DNA from: Cymodocea nodosa
Taxonomy: Eukaryota > Streptophyta > Magnoliopsida > Alismatales > Cymodoceaceae
Length of the DNA stretch: 64,000 nt
Reading direction: 5' to 3'
Assembly: GCA_036874045.1 (NCBI GenBank)
Contig: CM072337.1
Span: 5,828,001-5,892,000 of the forward strand
Shown here: positions 33,453-45,431 of the stretch, one piece after another
Layout of the letters: the number at the start of each line of letters is the position of its first letter
Position numbering within the stretch: the stretch's first letter is position 1
The notes under the pieces: generated by a model
What the model saw: the letters and a program-made list of their open reading frames with translations, nothing else
Database searches by the model: none
What the model was told of the DNA's origin: nothing
Program-made: the position numbers and the translations under genes

Positions 33453-34430
33453 GGCATAGTAACTTTTGCCCTATTTTCTTCTTCTTCTTCTTCAAATTGC
33501 TACTCTATTTCAATTTGTTTTTCTTCTCTTTACTATTGCACTTGATCTTCTTTTTCTTCTAATAATAAATCTATATAAATGGGCTTCTTTTGTCCTCTTG
33601 TAAAAATTATTGGCTCTTGTTTAACTTCTTGAGCCTTAGGCATGACTTCTTTTCCTTTTCTTCTTCTCATCCATTGTGTTTGTTCTTCTTCTTCTTCAAA
33701 CAAAAAATCTTCAAAAATGGGCTTTTTCTATCCTCGAGCCATAAGTTCTGACTCTTCTTGCCTAACATCTACTAGCCTCGAAGGACCAACTTCAAATTGA
33801 CTTTGCACATTAGCTAGTATTACTCCAATTGCTTCCTGGTGTTGCTCCACCTTAACTTTATACTAGGCTTTTAATCTTTCTTCAACTTATTTCCTTTGTA
33901 TGGCATCAAACAAAATATGTGCTTTGGCTAAAGCCATTGCTTCATCTACCCCTTGTTCTTTCTACATTTTAACCAAATCATCAAATTCTTTTATTTCTTC
34001 CTTAGATCTCGACCTAAAAACACAACTTTTCTATTGGTCTTATTGACTGATCTAAGGGTCTTGGTTGTTCTAGTTGCTAATCTTGCTATTGTTCTCTAGT
34101 TCTATATTTTTCTGCATAGTAAGCTATTTTCTTCAAGAACCATAGCTTGGATTTACATCTAATCAGTTCTAGGGCAAATTCGTTATTAGGTTTTATCCTT
34201 TTTTCCCTATTAATGATAGTTTCAATTGCTACTCTAATTCTAGTTTCTAAAATACTAGGCATTTTTATAATCAAATCTACTATCCTTTGAGTAAAATAGA
34301 AAATTTCTTCTTCTACCTCTTGGAGCTCTTTTTTTATAATAGTATTTTGGATATTTTTCAATGAATGCCAATCTTCAGATCTCCTGATGAACTCTATAGT
34401 GTCAATCTCATACCACCAATTTGTTGCCAT
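33453..34430 (-). pseudogene. PTTP-like ORF, N-terminal half (E5)
   Basis: ATG at 34430: MATNWWYEIDTIEFIRRSED, then WHSLKNIQNTIIKKELQEVE and the conserved ETRIRVAIETIINREKRI ... FALELIRCKSKLWF. The open frame ends at 34086. Further pieces run to 33453: KQEPIIFTRGQKKPIYIDLL and an E/Q-rich segment, matching 51.2-51.3 kb (VEPVVFTVGHKEPIFVDLLS). This is the best-preserved N-terminus of the ORF. The rest is lost where H1 inserted. It follows the integrase by about 860 bp and has a TATA box 97 bp upstream. The function is unknown. I choose this start because the homology to E6 begins near it and the open frame starts there. Confidence 0.7.
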
Positions 34431-34526
34431 CTTCCTTCGTTGCTTTATGGAATGGAACGAAACAAAAGTAGATTTCTCGATGCTAAGTGCTAAATAATTT
34501 TTGCTGATAATGCCCCCAATCCTAGA

Positions 34527-34534
34527 TTTATAAA
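34527..34534 (-). promoter_or_regulatory. TATA box upstream of PTTP-like ORF (E5)
   Basis: The minus strand reads CTTATTTAACCTTTATAAAT about 100 bp before the ATG, preceded by ACCCACCAAAACTTAGGG. E6 keeps the same context (ACCCGCCAAAAACTTAGAG, then TTTATTTAAAC at about 50276-50286), with a weaker box. The conserved spacing suggests a separate promoter for this ORF. Confidence 0.5.
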
Positions 34535-35289
34535 GGTTAAATAAGCCCTAAGTTTTGGTGGGTTATCGGGTTATTTCCCATGCAAATGCATAGCTTAACC
34601 TTACTACTATGTTAAGTTACAAGTTAACTCAACGAGCTAAGTTTGTAGACTTATCCTAATACTCCATTGAGATACTGGTTTACTCAATGAAATAAGTTCA
34701 TGGACTTATAACTAAACTCAATGAAGTAAGTTTGTTGAGTTAAGTGTAACTCCACGTACTTCAAAAAAAACTTATATAATATAAATATACTCTCTACTTT
34801 GATCAAAACTGAAGAATCTCTAGTCTAACCGACACTTTTCTAATTTCTTAAATTTAGTAGAACCAATTCTTTTTGTTTCAGTCAAACTGATAGTTTTCTA
34901 GTTAAACCATAAATTCATATATAAAAAAATTTTAATATTTTGGTTAAACTAATGTATTGTTCTGGTTGAACTGGTGATTAATATGTTTTTTTTTTCTTGT
35001 TTCAATCAAATCAATAGATTTTCTAGTTAGACCAGTGTTTCAAGCCGATACTTTGTTTCGGTCAAATCAACATTACATAATTATATATAAACATTAAAAT
35101 TTTAAATTCTAGTTGAACTAAGACTAACTTTTGGTTAAACCGAAATTACTTTAATATTATAGTTGATATATATTTTCTATTTCTTTTCTTTTCGATCAAA
35201 CCTATATCACACATCAATTGAATCGATAATTAATATATAAAGTTATTATTTATATATATATTTATGATGTATTTTCATAAGTAATAGGA
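34535..35289 (-). other. IN-PTTP spacer of E5 with paired motifs
   Basis: Non-coding. 34600-34760 holds GTTGAGTTA/TAACTCAA-type palindromes. 34800-35210 holds many decayed TCGGTC-AACCGA motifs, the same core as the 32.1-32.6 kb array. E6 has the same content at 49600-50230. Confidence 0.6.
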
Positions 35290-36400
35290 CTTGGGTAATC
35301 TTCCATTCTTACTTCTTCTATAGTTCCAAATGCACTTTTTAGAAATTTAAGAATGGGTTGGAGTCTTTGTCCATTTACTTTAAATAAATTCTGATTTTTA
35401 GGATTTTCAATTTCAATTGCTCCATGGGATTAAATATTTCGAACTATGTATGATCCTACCCATTTAGATCTTAATTTCCCTTGGTGATTATGAAGTCTAG
35501 ACATATAAAGATACACCTCTTGTCCTATTTCAAAGGTTTTTAGGATAATATTTCTATTATGCCATAATTTCATTTTTTCTCTTTCCAATAATGTTCTTGA
35601 ATAAGCTTCATTTCTAAATTCTTCTAATTCGATTAATTGTATCTTTCTATGTGTAGCAGCTTGATTTAAGTCAATATTTAGAGTTTTTAATGCCTAATAA
35701 GCTTTATGTTCTAATTCCACAAGTAAATGATAACTCTTTTCGTATACTATCCTGAAATATGACATTCCTAGATTGGTTTTATAAGTAGTCCTATAAGCCC
35801 AAAGTGCATCTATTATCCTAGTTGCCCAATCTTTTCTAGTAGGATTAACTACTTTTTTCAAAATCAATTTAATTTGTTTTTTTGCACTTTTAACTTGGCC
35901 ACTAGTTTGAGGGTGATATGAAGTTGCAATCTTATGATTTACTCCATATTTCTTCATTAAAGCTTCAAAACTTCTATTACAAAAATAAGTTCCTCTATCA
36001 CTAATAATAGTTTTAGGCACTCCAAATCTAGTAATTATATTGGTTTTTATAAAATGTATTACCATTCTATTGTTATTGATTTTTGTAGGAATTACTTCTA
36101 TCCATTTAGACACATAATTCACTCCCAATAATATATATTTATATTGATTGAACATAGGAAATAGACTTATAAAATCAATTCCCTATGCATCAAAAATTTC
36201 AATTTTAACAATAAGATTTAAAGTCATCATGTTTCTCCTTGAAATTCTTCCTATTTATTGACATCTTACACAACTCACAATATTTGTGAGTATCTTTAAA
36301 TAATGTTAGCCAATAAAATCTACATTGTAAGACTTTGACAGCATTTTTTCCTAAACGAAAATGTTCTCCATATGCTTGGTCATGACAGAAAGATAATATG
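35290..36400 (-). pseudogene. Ty3 integrase of Athila-like E5
   Basis: Minus order: a zinc-binding remnant (VLQCRFYWLTLFKDTHKYCE, CKMSINRKN), then the open frame 36155-35694 with GVNYVSKWIEVIPTK, IISDRGTYFCNRSFEALMKK, YGVNHKIATSYHPQTSGQV and RKDWATRIIDALWAYRT, then a C-terminal part with KLRSKWVGSYIVRNI and GAIEIENPKNQNLFKVNG. This is the Athila/Tat integrase. Of the DD35E triad the first Asp reads Asn (GVNYVSKW), the second is kept (ISDRG) and the Glu reads Lys (SGQVKSAKK), so the catalytic site is lost. It is followed by the spacer and the PTTP-like ORF. Confidence 0.88.
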
Positions 36401-37940
36401 CTTTCATATTCAGTTTTAGGAACACACCTTCTTATGACTAAGTCAAGACATTTCTTAAATAAGTAAGAATCTTCCTAATAGTAATATTTTACTCTAGAAA
36501 AAAATAATTTTCTATCATGTCTATTCCAATCCTTATGTGTTAATCCTATAACTAGATAATTAACTATGTCAACATACGAATACATTGTTTCTATTGTCAT
36601 TAATTGTTCATCAAGAAAGTGATCTTTAATCTCAATTTTTGATTTTTCTATTTATATCTTTGATAAATGATCAACTACTACATTCTCACATCTTTTTTTT
36701 ATCTTTAATGTCTAAGTCAAATTCTTGCAATAAAATATCCACTGGATTAACCAAGGCTTAGTTTCTTCTTTTACTATTAGATGTTTTAAAGCTGAATGAT
36801 CTGTGTATACTATTACTTTAGCTCTAATTAAATATGATCTAAATTTTTCTAAGGCAAACACAATCACTAATAACTCTTTTTCAATAGTTGTGTAATTTAC
36901 TTAAGTTTCATTTAATGTTTTACTTGCATAATAAATTACTCTAGGGGATTTTTCTATTACGTGTCATATAGGTGATCCAATTAGGTACTTATATTATAGG
37001 AGTTATAATTAAGCTAGTTTTAAGCTTAAAGAAAGCTTCTTTACATTTTCTATCAAAGTTATGTGAGACATCCTTTAACAAATTAGTCAACAGTCTAGTT
37101 ATTTTGCTAAAATCTTTGGTAAATCTCCTGTAAAATCTTACATGTCCTAAAATTAATCTAATGTCTTTTACTATTTTAGGCTCTGGTAAATTTGAAATAA
37201 CTTCCATCTTGGCTTTATCTACTTTAAGTCTTCTCATTGAAATGATATGCCGTAAGACTATTCTTTGTTTCACTATAAAGTGACATTTTTCCTAATTCAA
37301 AACCAAATTTTTCTCTAGTCAATGGCTTAACACTAGTTCTAAGTTCTTTAAACATACTTCAAATGAAGTACCATATACTGTAAAGTCATCTATGAATATT
37401 TCCAGAAAATCTTTAGTCATTTCGATAAAAATACCCTATATACACCTTTGGAAAGTAGTTAGTGCATTACATAATCCAAATGACATTTTTTTAAAAGTAT
37501 AAGTTCCATTAAGACACATGAAAGTTGTTTTCTCTTAATCCTCTAATGTTACTGAAACTTAGTTATATCTTGAATATCCATCTAGGAAACAAAAATATTC
37601 CTAACCTACTAACTTTTCTAACATTTGATCTAAAAATGATAAAGAAAAATGATCTTTCTTAGTCACAGCATTCAACTTCCTATAATCAATACATACTCTT
37701 TAGCTTAATAAGATTCTTGCTGGGATCAATTCTTTACTTTCATTTCTAATAACAGTTAACTTGAATTTCATAGGAACTACATGGATTAGACTAACCTATG
37801 AGTTGTTAGAAATTGGATATATGATGTCATTATCTAACCATTTCACAATTTCTTTCTTGATTACTTCTTTAAAGTTTGGATATAATCTACATTCAGGAAT
37901 TCTTACTGGTTTAACATTTTCTTCTAGATATATATAAAGT
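36401..37940 (-). pseudogene. Second RT-RNase H copy (E5)
   Basis: Starts at a junction near 37940. RT pieces: LYIYLEENVKPVRIPECRLY, PNFKEVIKKEIVKWLDNDII (open 37990-37796), then decayed LDYRKLN, FLD-Y and FVDDF-type regions down to 37.3 kb. RNase H then follows from the open frame 37273-36989 (RLKVDKAKMEVISNLPEPK, FYRRFTKDFSKITRLLTNLL) to SALKHLIV and [12 protein letters not shown] sequence. It repeats the domains at 37941-39528, so pol contains RT-RNase H twice. This copy leads into integrase and is the one in canonical position. Confidence 0.8.
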
Positions 37941-39528
37941 GGTCTCCATAGTTTTTCTTGAACCAAAATATCCTCCACATGTTTGGTCATGGCAGAAAAA
38001 TAATATACTCTGATATTTAGTTTCTAGAATACACCTCCTTATGACTAAATTAAGACATTTCTTAAATAAGTATGGGTCTTTCCAATAGTAATATTTTACT
38101 CTTAAAAAGAATAATTTCTTATCCTATCTATTCCAATCCTTAGGTGTTGAACCTATAACTAAGTAGTTAACTATGTTTGCATACCAAGGCATTGTGTTTA
38201 TAGACATTAATTGTTCATAGGAAAATGATCCTTAATTTCAATGTTTGATTTTTCTATTTGCAACCTTGATAAATAGTCTACTACTACATTTTCACATCCT
38301 TTTTTATCTTTAATTTCTAGATCAAATTCTTGCAATAATAATATCCACCAGATTAGTCTAGGTTTAGTTTCTTTCTTTACTATTAAGTATTTTAGAGTTG
38401 AATGATCCGTGTATACTATTACTTTAACTCATATTAAGTATAATCTAAATTTTTCTAAAGCAAACACAACTGCTAATAATTCTTTTTTAGTAGTTGTATA
38501 ATTAACTTAAGCATCATTTAACATTTTTCTTGCATAATGAATCACTCTAGGAGATTTTTCTATCTTTTGTCCCAACACTACTCCTATAGTAAAATTAGAT
38601 GTATCACATATTAACTCTAATGGATGGCTCCAATTAAGTGCTTGTATTATAGGAGTTGAAATTAAGCTAGTTTTAAACTTGAAGAAGGCTACCTTGCAAT
38701 TCTTATCAAAGTTAAATGGAATATCTTTTAATAGATTAGTTAAAGGTCTAACTATTTTGCTAAAGACTTTAATAAATCTCTTATAAAATCCTACATGTCC
38801 TAGAAATGATCTTGTATCTTTTATTGATTTAGGTTCTGGTAGATTAGAAATTACTTCTATCTTAGTTTTGTCTACCTTTAGCCCTTTCATTGAAACATAT
38901 TGCAAAACTATTCTCTGTTTTACCATGAAGTGACATTTTTCTCAATTTAAAATCAGATTCTTTTCTACATAGTATTTTAATACTTGATCTAAATTATTTA
39001 AACATACTTTATATGAAGTTCCATATACAGTAAAATCATCCATAAATATTTTTTAAATTTTTTCAATCATTTCATTGCATATACCTTTGAAAGGTGGCTA
39101 GTGCATTGCATAATTCGAATGACATTCTTTTAAAAGCATAAGTTTCATTAGGATATGTGAAAGTTGCTTTCTTTTGATTCTCTAATGCTACAGGGACTTG
39201 GTTATATCCAAATACCTATCTAGGAAACAAAAATATTCTTGCCCTACTAATTTCTCTAGCATTTGATCTACAAAAGGTAAAGAAAAATGATCTTTCCTAG
39301 TTACAACATTCAACTTTCTATAGTCTATACATACTCTCTAGCCTAATTGAATTCTAGTAGGTATCAAGTTTTGACTTTCATTCTTAATAATAGTTAATCC
39401 TGATTTCTTAGGAACTACATGGATTGAACTAACCCATGAGCTATCAAAAATCAAATATATTATATCATTATCTAACCATTTCACAATTTCCTTCATCACT
39501 ACTTCTTTAAAGTTTGGATTTAATCTCT
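37941..39528 (-). pseudogene. First RT-RNase H copy (E5)
   Basis: RT (39528-38930): SSWVSSIHVVPKKSG-like, SQNLIPTRIQLG, LDYRKLNVVTRKDHFSL and LGIFLD-type motifs with stops, then the open frame 38926-38507: LKVDKTKIEVISNLPEPKSI, DTRSFLGHVGFYKRFIKVFS, RPLTNLLKDIPFNF, and an RNase H start ALNWSHPLELICDTSNFTIG ... VVLGQK. It continues as [40 protein letters not shown] and ARLQIEKS. It ends at about 37950 in YFSAMTKHVEDI (the start of the post-RNase H linker), where the second RT copy begins. The upstream part of this RT is split by L1 (39529-44494). Confidence 0.8.
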
Positions 39529-42118
39529 TTGTAAGGTATTTTGTTGTTATTCAATTAAATACATGAAAAATATAAATTTTACATTTATAAACCGCAAGCG
39601 CACGGTACCTATTGCATTAAGCATATGTAAGAGCGAGTCGATCCACAAGGAGTTTGTCCTAAATGAATTAATAGAAATAATTGTTTAGCAAAATAATCAC
39701 TTCATTAAAGTCATAATAAAAACTCTAATTATAGATTAATAGGTATAAATACAATGAAGGATTCAATTATTGCCCAAAATCCAATAAGCTTCTAAGGTTA
39801 AACCCTAGGAAACTCAAGAAAATCAATGAGTTTCATCCTTGAAATTACAGAGATAAAGTCCAATTTCTAACTCTACTTCCATCCAACCTGGACATTCAAA
39901 ATTCCAAATAAAATATTGGTTGGAAAGATCCTTGAGTTACCTTTGAAATGGAAGTAATTTCATTATAGAACTTTGATAGTGTCGGATTTACTAAAAGGGC
40001 AAAAACCATTCTGGAAACTTTCCAAAATCGCACCTTTGGTGCAAAAATCGTAATTTAGTCAAAACTCCAAGAAATCTTATGAAATTAGAGGGTTTTGAAC
40101 GAAGACTCATATTACTACTAAGGAAAATTGATAGAATGGCTTTCCATAAAGTTTAAAGTGTGGCAACACTCAGGCGTCAAGCACCCAATCTAAGACTTAA
40201 ATAGAAATTCAAAACTACTGCAACCTTTGGAAGAAAAAATCAAAAACCAATGAAATACATTTCTAAAAATTACAAAAGGTACATAACTATAATCTACACA
40301 AAATTTCCTACAAAATCATATCAAGAAACACTAAAAAACTCTATGAAAAACCTACTTTTTGAAAGGAGAAATGGAAGGTAAGGATTCTATTTGCACAGAA
40401 TTCGAAACTACAAAAATCCATTCCTTCCTAACTTGTTCTTCGAAATCACAAAAAAATAACTCTACTTGTAACAATGATTTCTCCCAAACTAAGTACTAAA
40501 AATCATACAAAAATATGTTCTGGAAATGGTTTTAATTATCTAAAAATACACAATGATTTTACACTCTAAATCATTCTCAGTTGAAAATGACATCAAAACC
40601 TAGTGAGGTGCATAAAATAGTCTTGAAATATTTTAGAACACACACTTCCAGTAAAAACTCGACAACTTTATCAATTCTTCATGAAATCACCATTGAATGA
40701 AAATAGACTCATTAATCTAGCAAATCCAATTTACAGATCTTAAAAATATAATGTATAGAGGGAGAAATCATATTAGACATTTCTGTAAATCTACTGATCG
40801 AAAATACGATTTTGAATCGAGAATGTACAATGTACTCTCTATATAAAATAGAAAAATCAAATCAAACATGCTCGAAAAGTTAAACAAAATATACAAAAAG
40901 AATTGTCTTTTATTTCTCTACAAAAATAGCTTAAGAATTGATGAAAAACAATGAGAAAAGCTCAAGATATAAACAAAGTACATAAGCCCTAATTTTGAAA
41001 ATAGAGGAGACAAAAATCTATACAAACTTTTCACAACTATTTGCACCCATTTACAATATAAACATAAAACTAAAGCATTTCCATCATAAAAATGAGATCT
41101 TGATAACAAAAACCAAAGATTACCTATTGTTAGAAGAGTTTTTTACAAACATTCAATCAAAACACAACATAAGAACACAAACAAAACAAAACACTTAAAT
41201 ACAATTGATCTCCTCACCCATATACCTCTTTAAGTGCTACCCAAGACTTGGAACAAGCTTTCCAATGATGAATATTGCTGCACATCCCTTGAAAGCTTGG
41301 ATTTAGGTTGTCACCCCTCCCCCAAGACCTCCAAAGAAGTGGAATCCTTCACCAATTGTTTCAATACAAAAGGTTACCTTGCCCTAATTCGTCTCCACCT
41401 CCAACTACATGGATTTCAAGCTCCCCAAGATGTTGTTGTCACCAACACTCAAGGGAAGGAGTCACATGTCCAAGATGAAGATCTGAACCTCTTCCACATT
41501 CTCATGTTGTAGCTCCAAGAGAAGAGATGGTCAACGATCCAAGCTCTGCACACCAAGATGGGGAAGGGAAAGAGGGAGCCTTGTGGTCTAAGCCTCCTTT
41601 CAGACCCTAACCTTAGCTTGAAGATGGAAAGGAGCCGTCCTCCTTTATGGAAGCTTCATACAAGGGAGATGGGGGCATTGGTTGATGGCTAGAAAATGAG
41701 GGATACCTCTTGGATGAGACCTCCATCTCCTTAAATAGAAAAGAAGGGGCTTTTGCACAAAAGCCCTCAAGTTTCTTCAATCCTTTCATCTCTTGATAGC
41801 AAATTACCAAAAGACTCTCTAACTTTATTTATACCACTTATAAAACTTAACAAGCATATTAAAACATAACAAGACATGAAATAACATAACATAAAGCATC
41901 TAAGTATTAATCAACATTCATTTCCATTATCATTTAAGTTATAATCAAATAAAAGGTTAAATTGTGCAATTTTAAGTCATTTACTTCAATATTCATACAT
42001 AATCATATAAATGCCAAAGTGATGGTATTTCAATTATAAATATGTATTATGTATCATTTAAGTACTAATAAGCATGAATAATCTTATATAAATTAGCACA
42101 ATTTTACTCCTTACAAAT
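39529..42118 (-). repeat. Left (3') LTR of L1
   Basis: 2.59 kb. The minus strand starts about TATTTGTAAGGAGTAAAATTG after the PPT and ends ..CCTTACAAA at 39529. It carries near its 3' end the CGCAAGCGCACGGTACC and GAGTCGATCCACAAGGAG motifs that recur, in variant form, in the Athila-like LTRs. A TATTTAAG box on the minus strand at about 41730 may be its promoter. Confidence 0.7.
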
Positions 42119-42568
42119 ACCCCCACACTTAAACCTTGCTAGTCTCTAGCAAGTATTCAAGTCTAGAAAAATAGGAAATGACTAAAATGACAATTACTAG
42201 AAGCTTTTATTGAAATACAAAACAACACAAAAGGAAACAGAAATCCTAACTCACTTTCGTAGGAATCATAGTTATATTTAGCATATGCAACAAGTCGTTA
42301 AACCCTTAGGTCACCCCTAATAGCAGAGTTTTGTCTTCGGAGGGTTTTCAATGGACATACCCACAAAGTCCAAATCAACACAAAAATAAAACAACCACAA
42401 ATAAGAAAAAGAACATTATAACTACAAAACATAAACAAATAACAAAAAAAAAAATAGAAATAGAGATTCGACATAAGTGAGAAATGATTAGGCTCAATGA
42501 GGCTAATAAGGTTAATAAGCACCATGGTGGCTCTCTAGAAAAGAAAACTCACTAGTTCTTTAGAGTCC
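42119..42568 (-). other. Internal region of L1 with PPT and stem-loop
   Basis: The minus strand reads CTTGCTAGAGACTAGCAAGG, then TTTAAGTGTGGGGG just before the 3' LTR. The first is a 7-bp-stem hairpin. E7 has the same layout (TTTGCTAATGGACTAGCAAA then AAGTATGGGGGAAG). No PBS is visible because the right LTR is truncated on this side. No ORF of note. Confidence 0.65.
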
Positions 42569-44494
42569 AATAGAAATTCAAAACTACTATAACCTCTAGA
42601 AGAAAGAATCAAAAACCGAAGAAATACATTTCTAAAAATTTAAAAATTTACATAACTATAATCTACACAAAATTTCCTACAAAATCATATCAAGAAACAC
42701 TAAAAAACTTATGGAAAACCTACTTTTTGAAAGGAAAAATGGAAGGCAAAGATTCTATTTACACAGAATCCAGAAATACAAAAATCCATTCCTTCTTAAC
42801 TTGTTCTTCAAAATCATAGAAAAATAACTCTACTTGTAACAATGATTTCTCCCAAACTAAAACTAAAAAATCATATAAAAATATGTTCTAGAAATGGTTT
42901 TAAGTTATCTAAAACTACATGGTGATTTTACACCCTAAATCATTCTTAGTTGAAAATAACATTAAAACCTAGTGAGTTGCACAAAATAGTCTTGAAATAT
43001 TTCAGAACGTGCACTTCTAGTAAAAACTCGATAACTTTATCAATTCTTCATGAAATCACCATTGAATGAAAATACACTCATCAATCTAACAAACCCAATT
43101 TACAGATCTTAAAAATACAATGTATAGAGGGAGAAATCGTATTAGACATTTTCGCAAATCTATTGATCGAAAATGTGATTTCGAATCGAGAATATATAAT
43201 GTACTCTTTGTATAAAATAGAAAAATCAAATCAAACATGCTTAAAAATTAAACAAAATATACGAAAAGAATCATCTTTTATTTCTCTACAAAAATGGCTT
43301 AAGAATTGATGAAAAACAATGAGAAAAGCTTGAAATATGAACAAAGCACATAAGCCCTAATTTTGAAAATAGAGGAGACAAAAATCTGTACAAACTATTC
43401 ACAACTATTTGCACCCATTCACAATATAAACATAAAACTAAAGTATTTCCATCATAAAAATAAGATCTTGATAACAAAAACCAAAGATTACCTACTGTTA
43501 GAAGAGTTTTTTACAAATATTCAATTAAGAACAACATAGAAACACAACATAAGAATACAAACAAAACAAAACACTTAAATATAATTGATCTCCTCACCCA
43601 TATACCTCTTTAAGTGCTACCCAAGACTTGGAACAAGCTTTCCAATGATGAATATTGCTGCACGTCCCCTAAAAGCTTGTATTTAGGCTGTCACCCCTCT
43701 TCTAAAACCTCCAAAGAAGTGGAATCCTTCACTGGTTGTTTCAAGACAAAAGGTTACCTTGCCCTAATTCGTCTCCACCTCCAACTACATGGATTTCAAG
43801 CTCCCCAAGATGTTTCTATCACCAACACTCAAGGGAAGGAGCCACACATCCAAGATGAAGATCTGAACCTCCTCCACATTCCCATGTTGTAGCTCCAAGA
43901 GAAGAGATGGTCGACGATCTAAGCTCGCCACACCAAGATGGGGAAGGGAAAGAGGGAGTCTTGCGATCTAAGCCTCCTTTTGGACCCTAACCTTAGCTTG
44001 AAGATGGAAAGGAGCTGTCCTCCTCTATGGAAACTTCACACAAGGGAGATGGGGGTGTTGGTTGATGGCTAGAAAATGAGGGATACCTCTTTGGCGAGAC
44101 CTCCATCTCCTTAAATAAAAAAGAAGGGGCTTTTGCATAAAAGCCCTCAAGTTTCTTCAATCTTTTCATCTCTTGATAGCAAATTGCCAAAAGACTCTCT
44201 AACTTATTTGTACTACTTATAAAACTTAATAAGCATATTAAAACATAACAAGACATGAAATAACATAACATAAAGCATCTAAGTATTAATCAACATTCAT
44301 TTCTATTATCATTTAAGTCATAATCAAATAAAGGGTTAAATTGTGCAATTTTAAGTCATTTACTTCAATATTCATACATAACCATATAAATGCCAAAGTG
44401 ATGGTATTTGAATTATAAATATGCATTATGTATCATTTAAGCTCTAATAAGCATGAATAATCTTATATAAATTAGCACAATTTTACTCCTTATA
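42569..44494 (-). repeat. Right (5') LTR of L1, truncated
   Basis: Matches 40202-42114 with small differences and ends TTACTCCTTATA at the E5 RT border. It lacks the counterpart of 39529-40201, and with it the PBS side. Confidence 0.7.
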
Positions 44495-45086
44495 GAATTC
44501 TAATTGATTTAGCATTCTCTTCTAAATATATATAATGATGGCATAAAGTAAAACTTAACCCTTTTATGTTAGTCATAGTTCATCCTATTGCTTCTTTATA
44601 TGTCTTTACTATATCTTTTAATTTAGATATTTGATCTTCTTTTAAATCTGATGCAATAATGATTGGATAAGTTTATTCTTCTTCCAGAAATATATATGTT
44701 AATTTAAGAGGTAAAGGTTTTAAATCTAAGTGTTGACCATCAGAAGCTAAAGCTCCTAATTTAACATTTTTGTCTTCAATATTAAACTCTTATTAGTCTC
44801 CTTCTATGCCTATGTTTAAGTCTCCTCAATCACTTCTAAATTTTCAATATTTAATTACCTATTTAATTCTTCTTAAATCACATCTTCTAACATATCTCCT
44901 TCATCCTCTAGAAAGTCTACAATATATAAGGACATTTCTAACTACTCATCCCTTTCTAGTTTAAAAATATTTAATTGAGTAATCCTCATTACCATATGCT
45001 AATTTCATCATTCCATTTTTATGGTTTATAATAGCTCCTAATGTTGCTAGAAATGATCTTCTCAAAATTAAAGATGTATCATGATT
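44495..45086 (-). pseudogene. RT N-terminus and PR-RT linker (E5)
   Basis: Minus strand: a decayed LILRRSFLATLGAI protease end, MMKLAYGNED, an acidic linker with SLYIVDFLEDEGDML, and LGALASDGQHLDLKPLPLKL, then TYIFLEEE and AIGWTMTNIKGL just before L1 interrupts. Collinear with E1 10240-10830. Several stops. Confidence 0.75.
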
Positions 45087-45431
45087 CTAATGCTTAATTT
45101 GTTGGGAATCCAAAACAACAATATCAACTGGATAGATGAAGTTCTTTACTTTAATTAAGACATCTTCTATTTTTTCTCTAGGGTATCTTACACTTCTATC
45201 TGCTAATTGAATGATAGTCCTAGTAGGAATTAAGCATTCTAATCCTAAGGATACAAATATATCATAAGGCATAATATTTGTACCTGTAGTTAGGTCTATT
45301 AAAATTCTTTTTAACGTGGTATTACCTATTGTGCATGATATAACTAGAATTCCTAGATTAGATAACTTTTTAGGAATTTGTGTCAAAAATAGAGAACTAC
45401 TTTGCTTAGCTAAAAAGACTTTTCTTAACAC
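45087..45431 (-). pseudogene. Aspartic protease of Athila-like E5
   Basis: Open for 114 codons: LRKVFLAKQSSSLFLTQIPK, KLSNLGILVISCTIGNT, then the active-site stretch LIDLTTGTNIMPYDIFVSLG, LECLIPTRTIIQLADRS and KVKNFIYPVDIVVLD. Retropepsin pattern of Athila/Tat elements. The catalytic Asp is there, but the family's LGAS after it reads LTTG, so it is probably inactive. It would process gag-pol. It follows the gag ORF by a TAG-containing linker and is better kept than the E1 copy. Confidence 0.85.

Larger units (their letters stand above)
39529..44494 (-). mobile_element. Non-autonomous LTR element L1 (TRIM/LARD-like) in E5 RT
   Basis: Splits the RT between TGGATTTAATCTC (39528) and AGAATTCTAATTG (44495), a sequence continuous in E1 at about 10815-10835. 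It has a left LTR 39529-42118, a middle of about 450 bp and a right LTR 42569-44494 lacking about 670 bp at its left. The two LTRs are collinear at offset 2367-2380 with roughly 5-10% difference by eye. On the minus strand a PPT-like AAGTGTGGGGG follows GCTAGAGACTAGCAAGG and precedes the LTR start. No coding sequence of its own; the paired open frames (40918/43286 and 41234/43614) are inside the LTR and not recognisable. No TSD is visible and about seven bases of target seem lost. Confidence 0.75.

Noticed and set aside
33320..33562. 80-codon ORF ending in a Phe-rich stretch
   Set aside because: It spans the Harbinger TIR and the antisense of the Glu-rich PTTP region, so it is a chance fusion of frames.
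41234..43892. Paired 92-codon ORFs at 41234-41512 and 43614-43892 with similar sequence
   Set aside because: They are the same place in the two L1 LTRs. The substitutions are spread over all codon positions by eye and no domain is recognisable. The same holds for 40918-41109, 43286-43477, 41613-41810 and 43993-44271.
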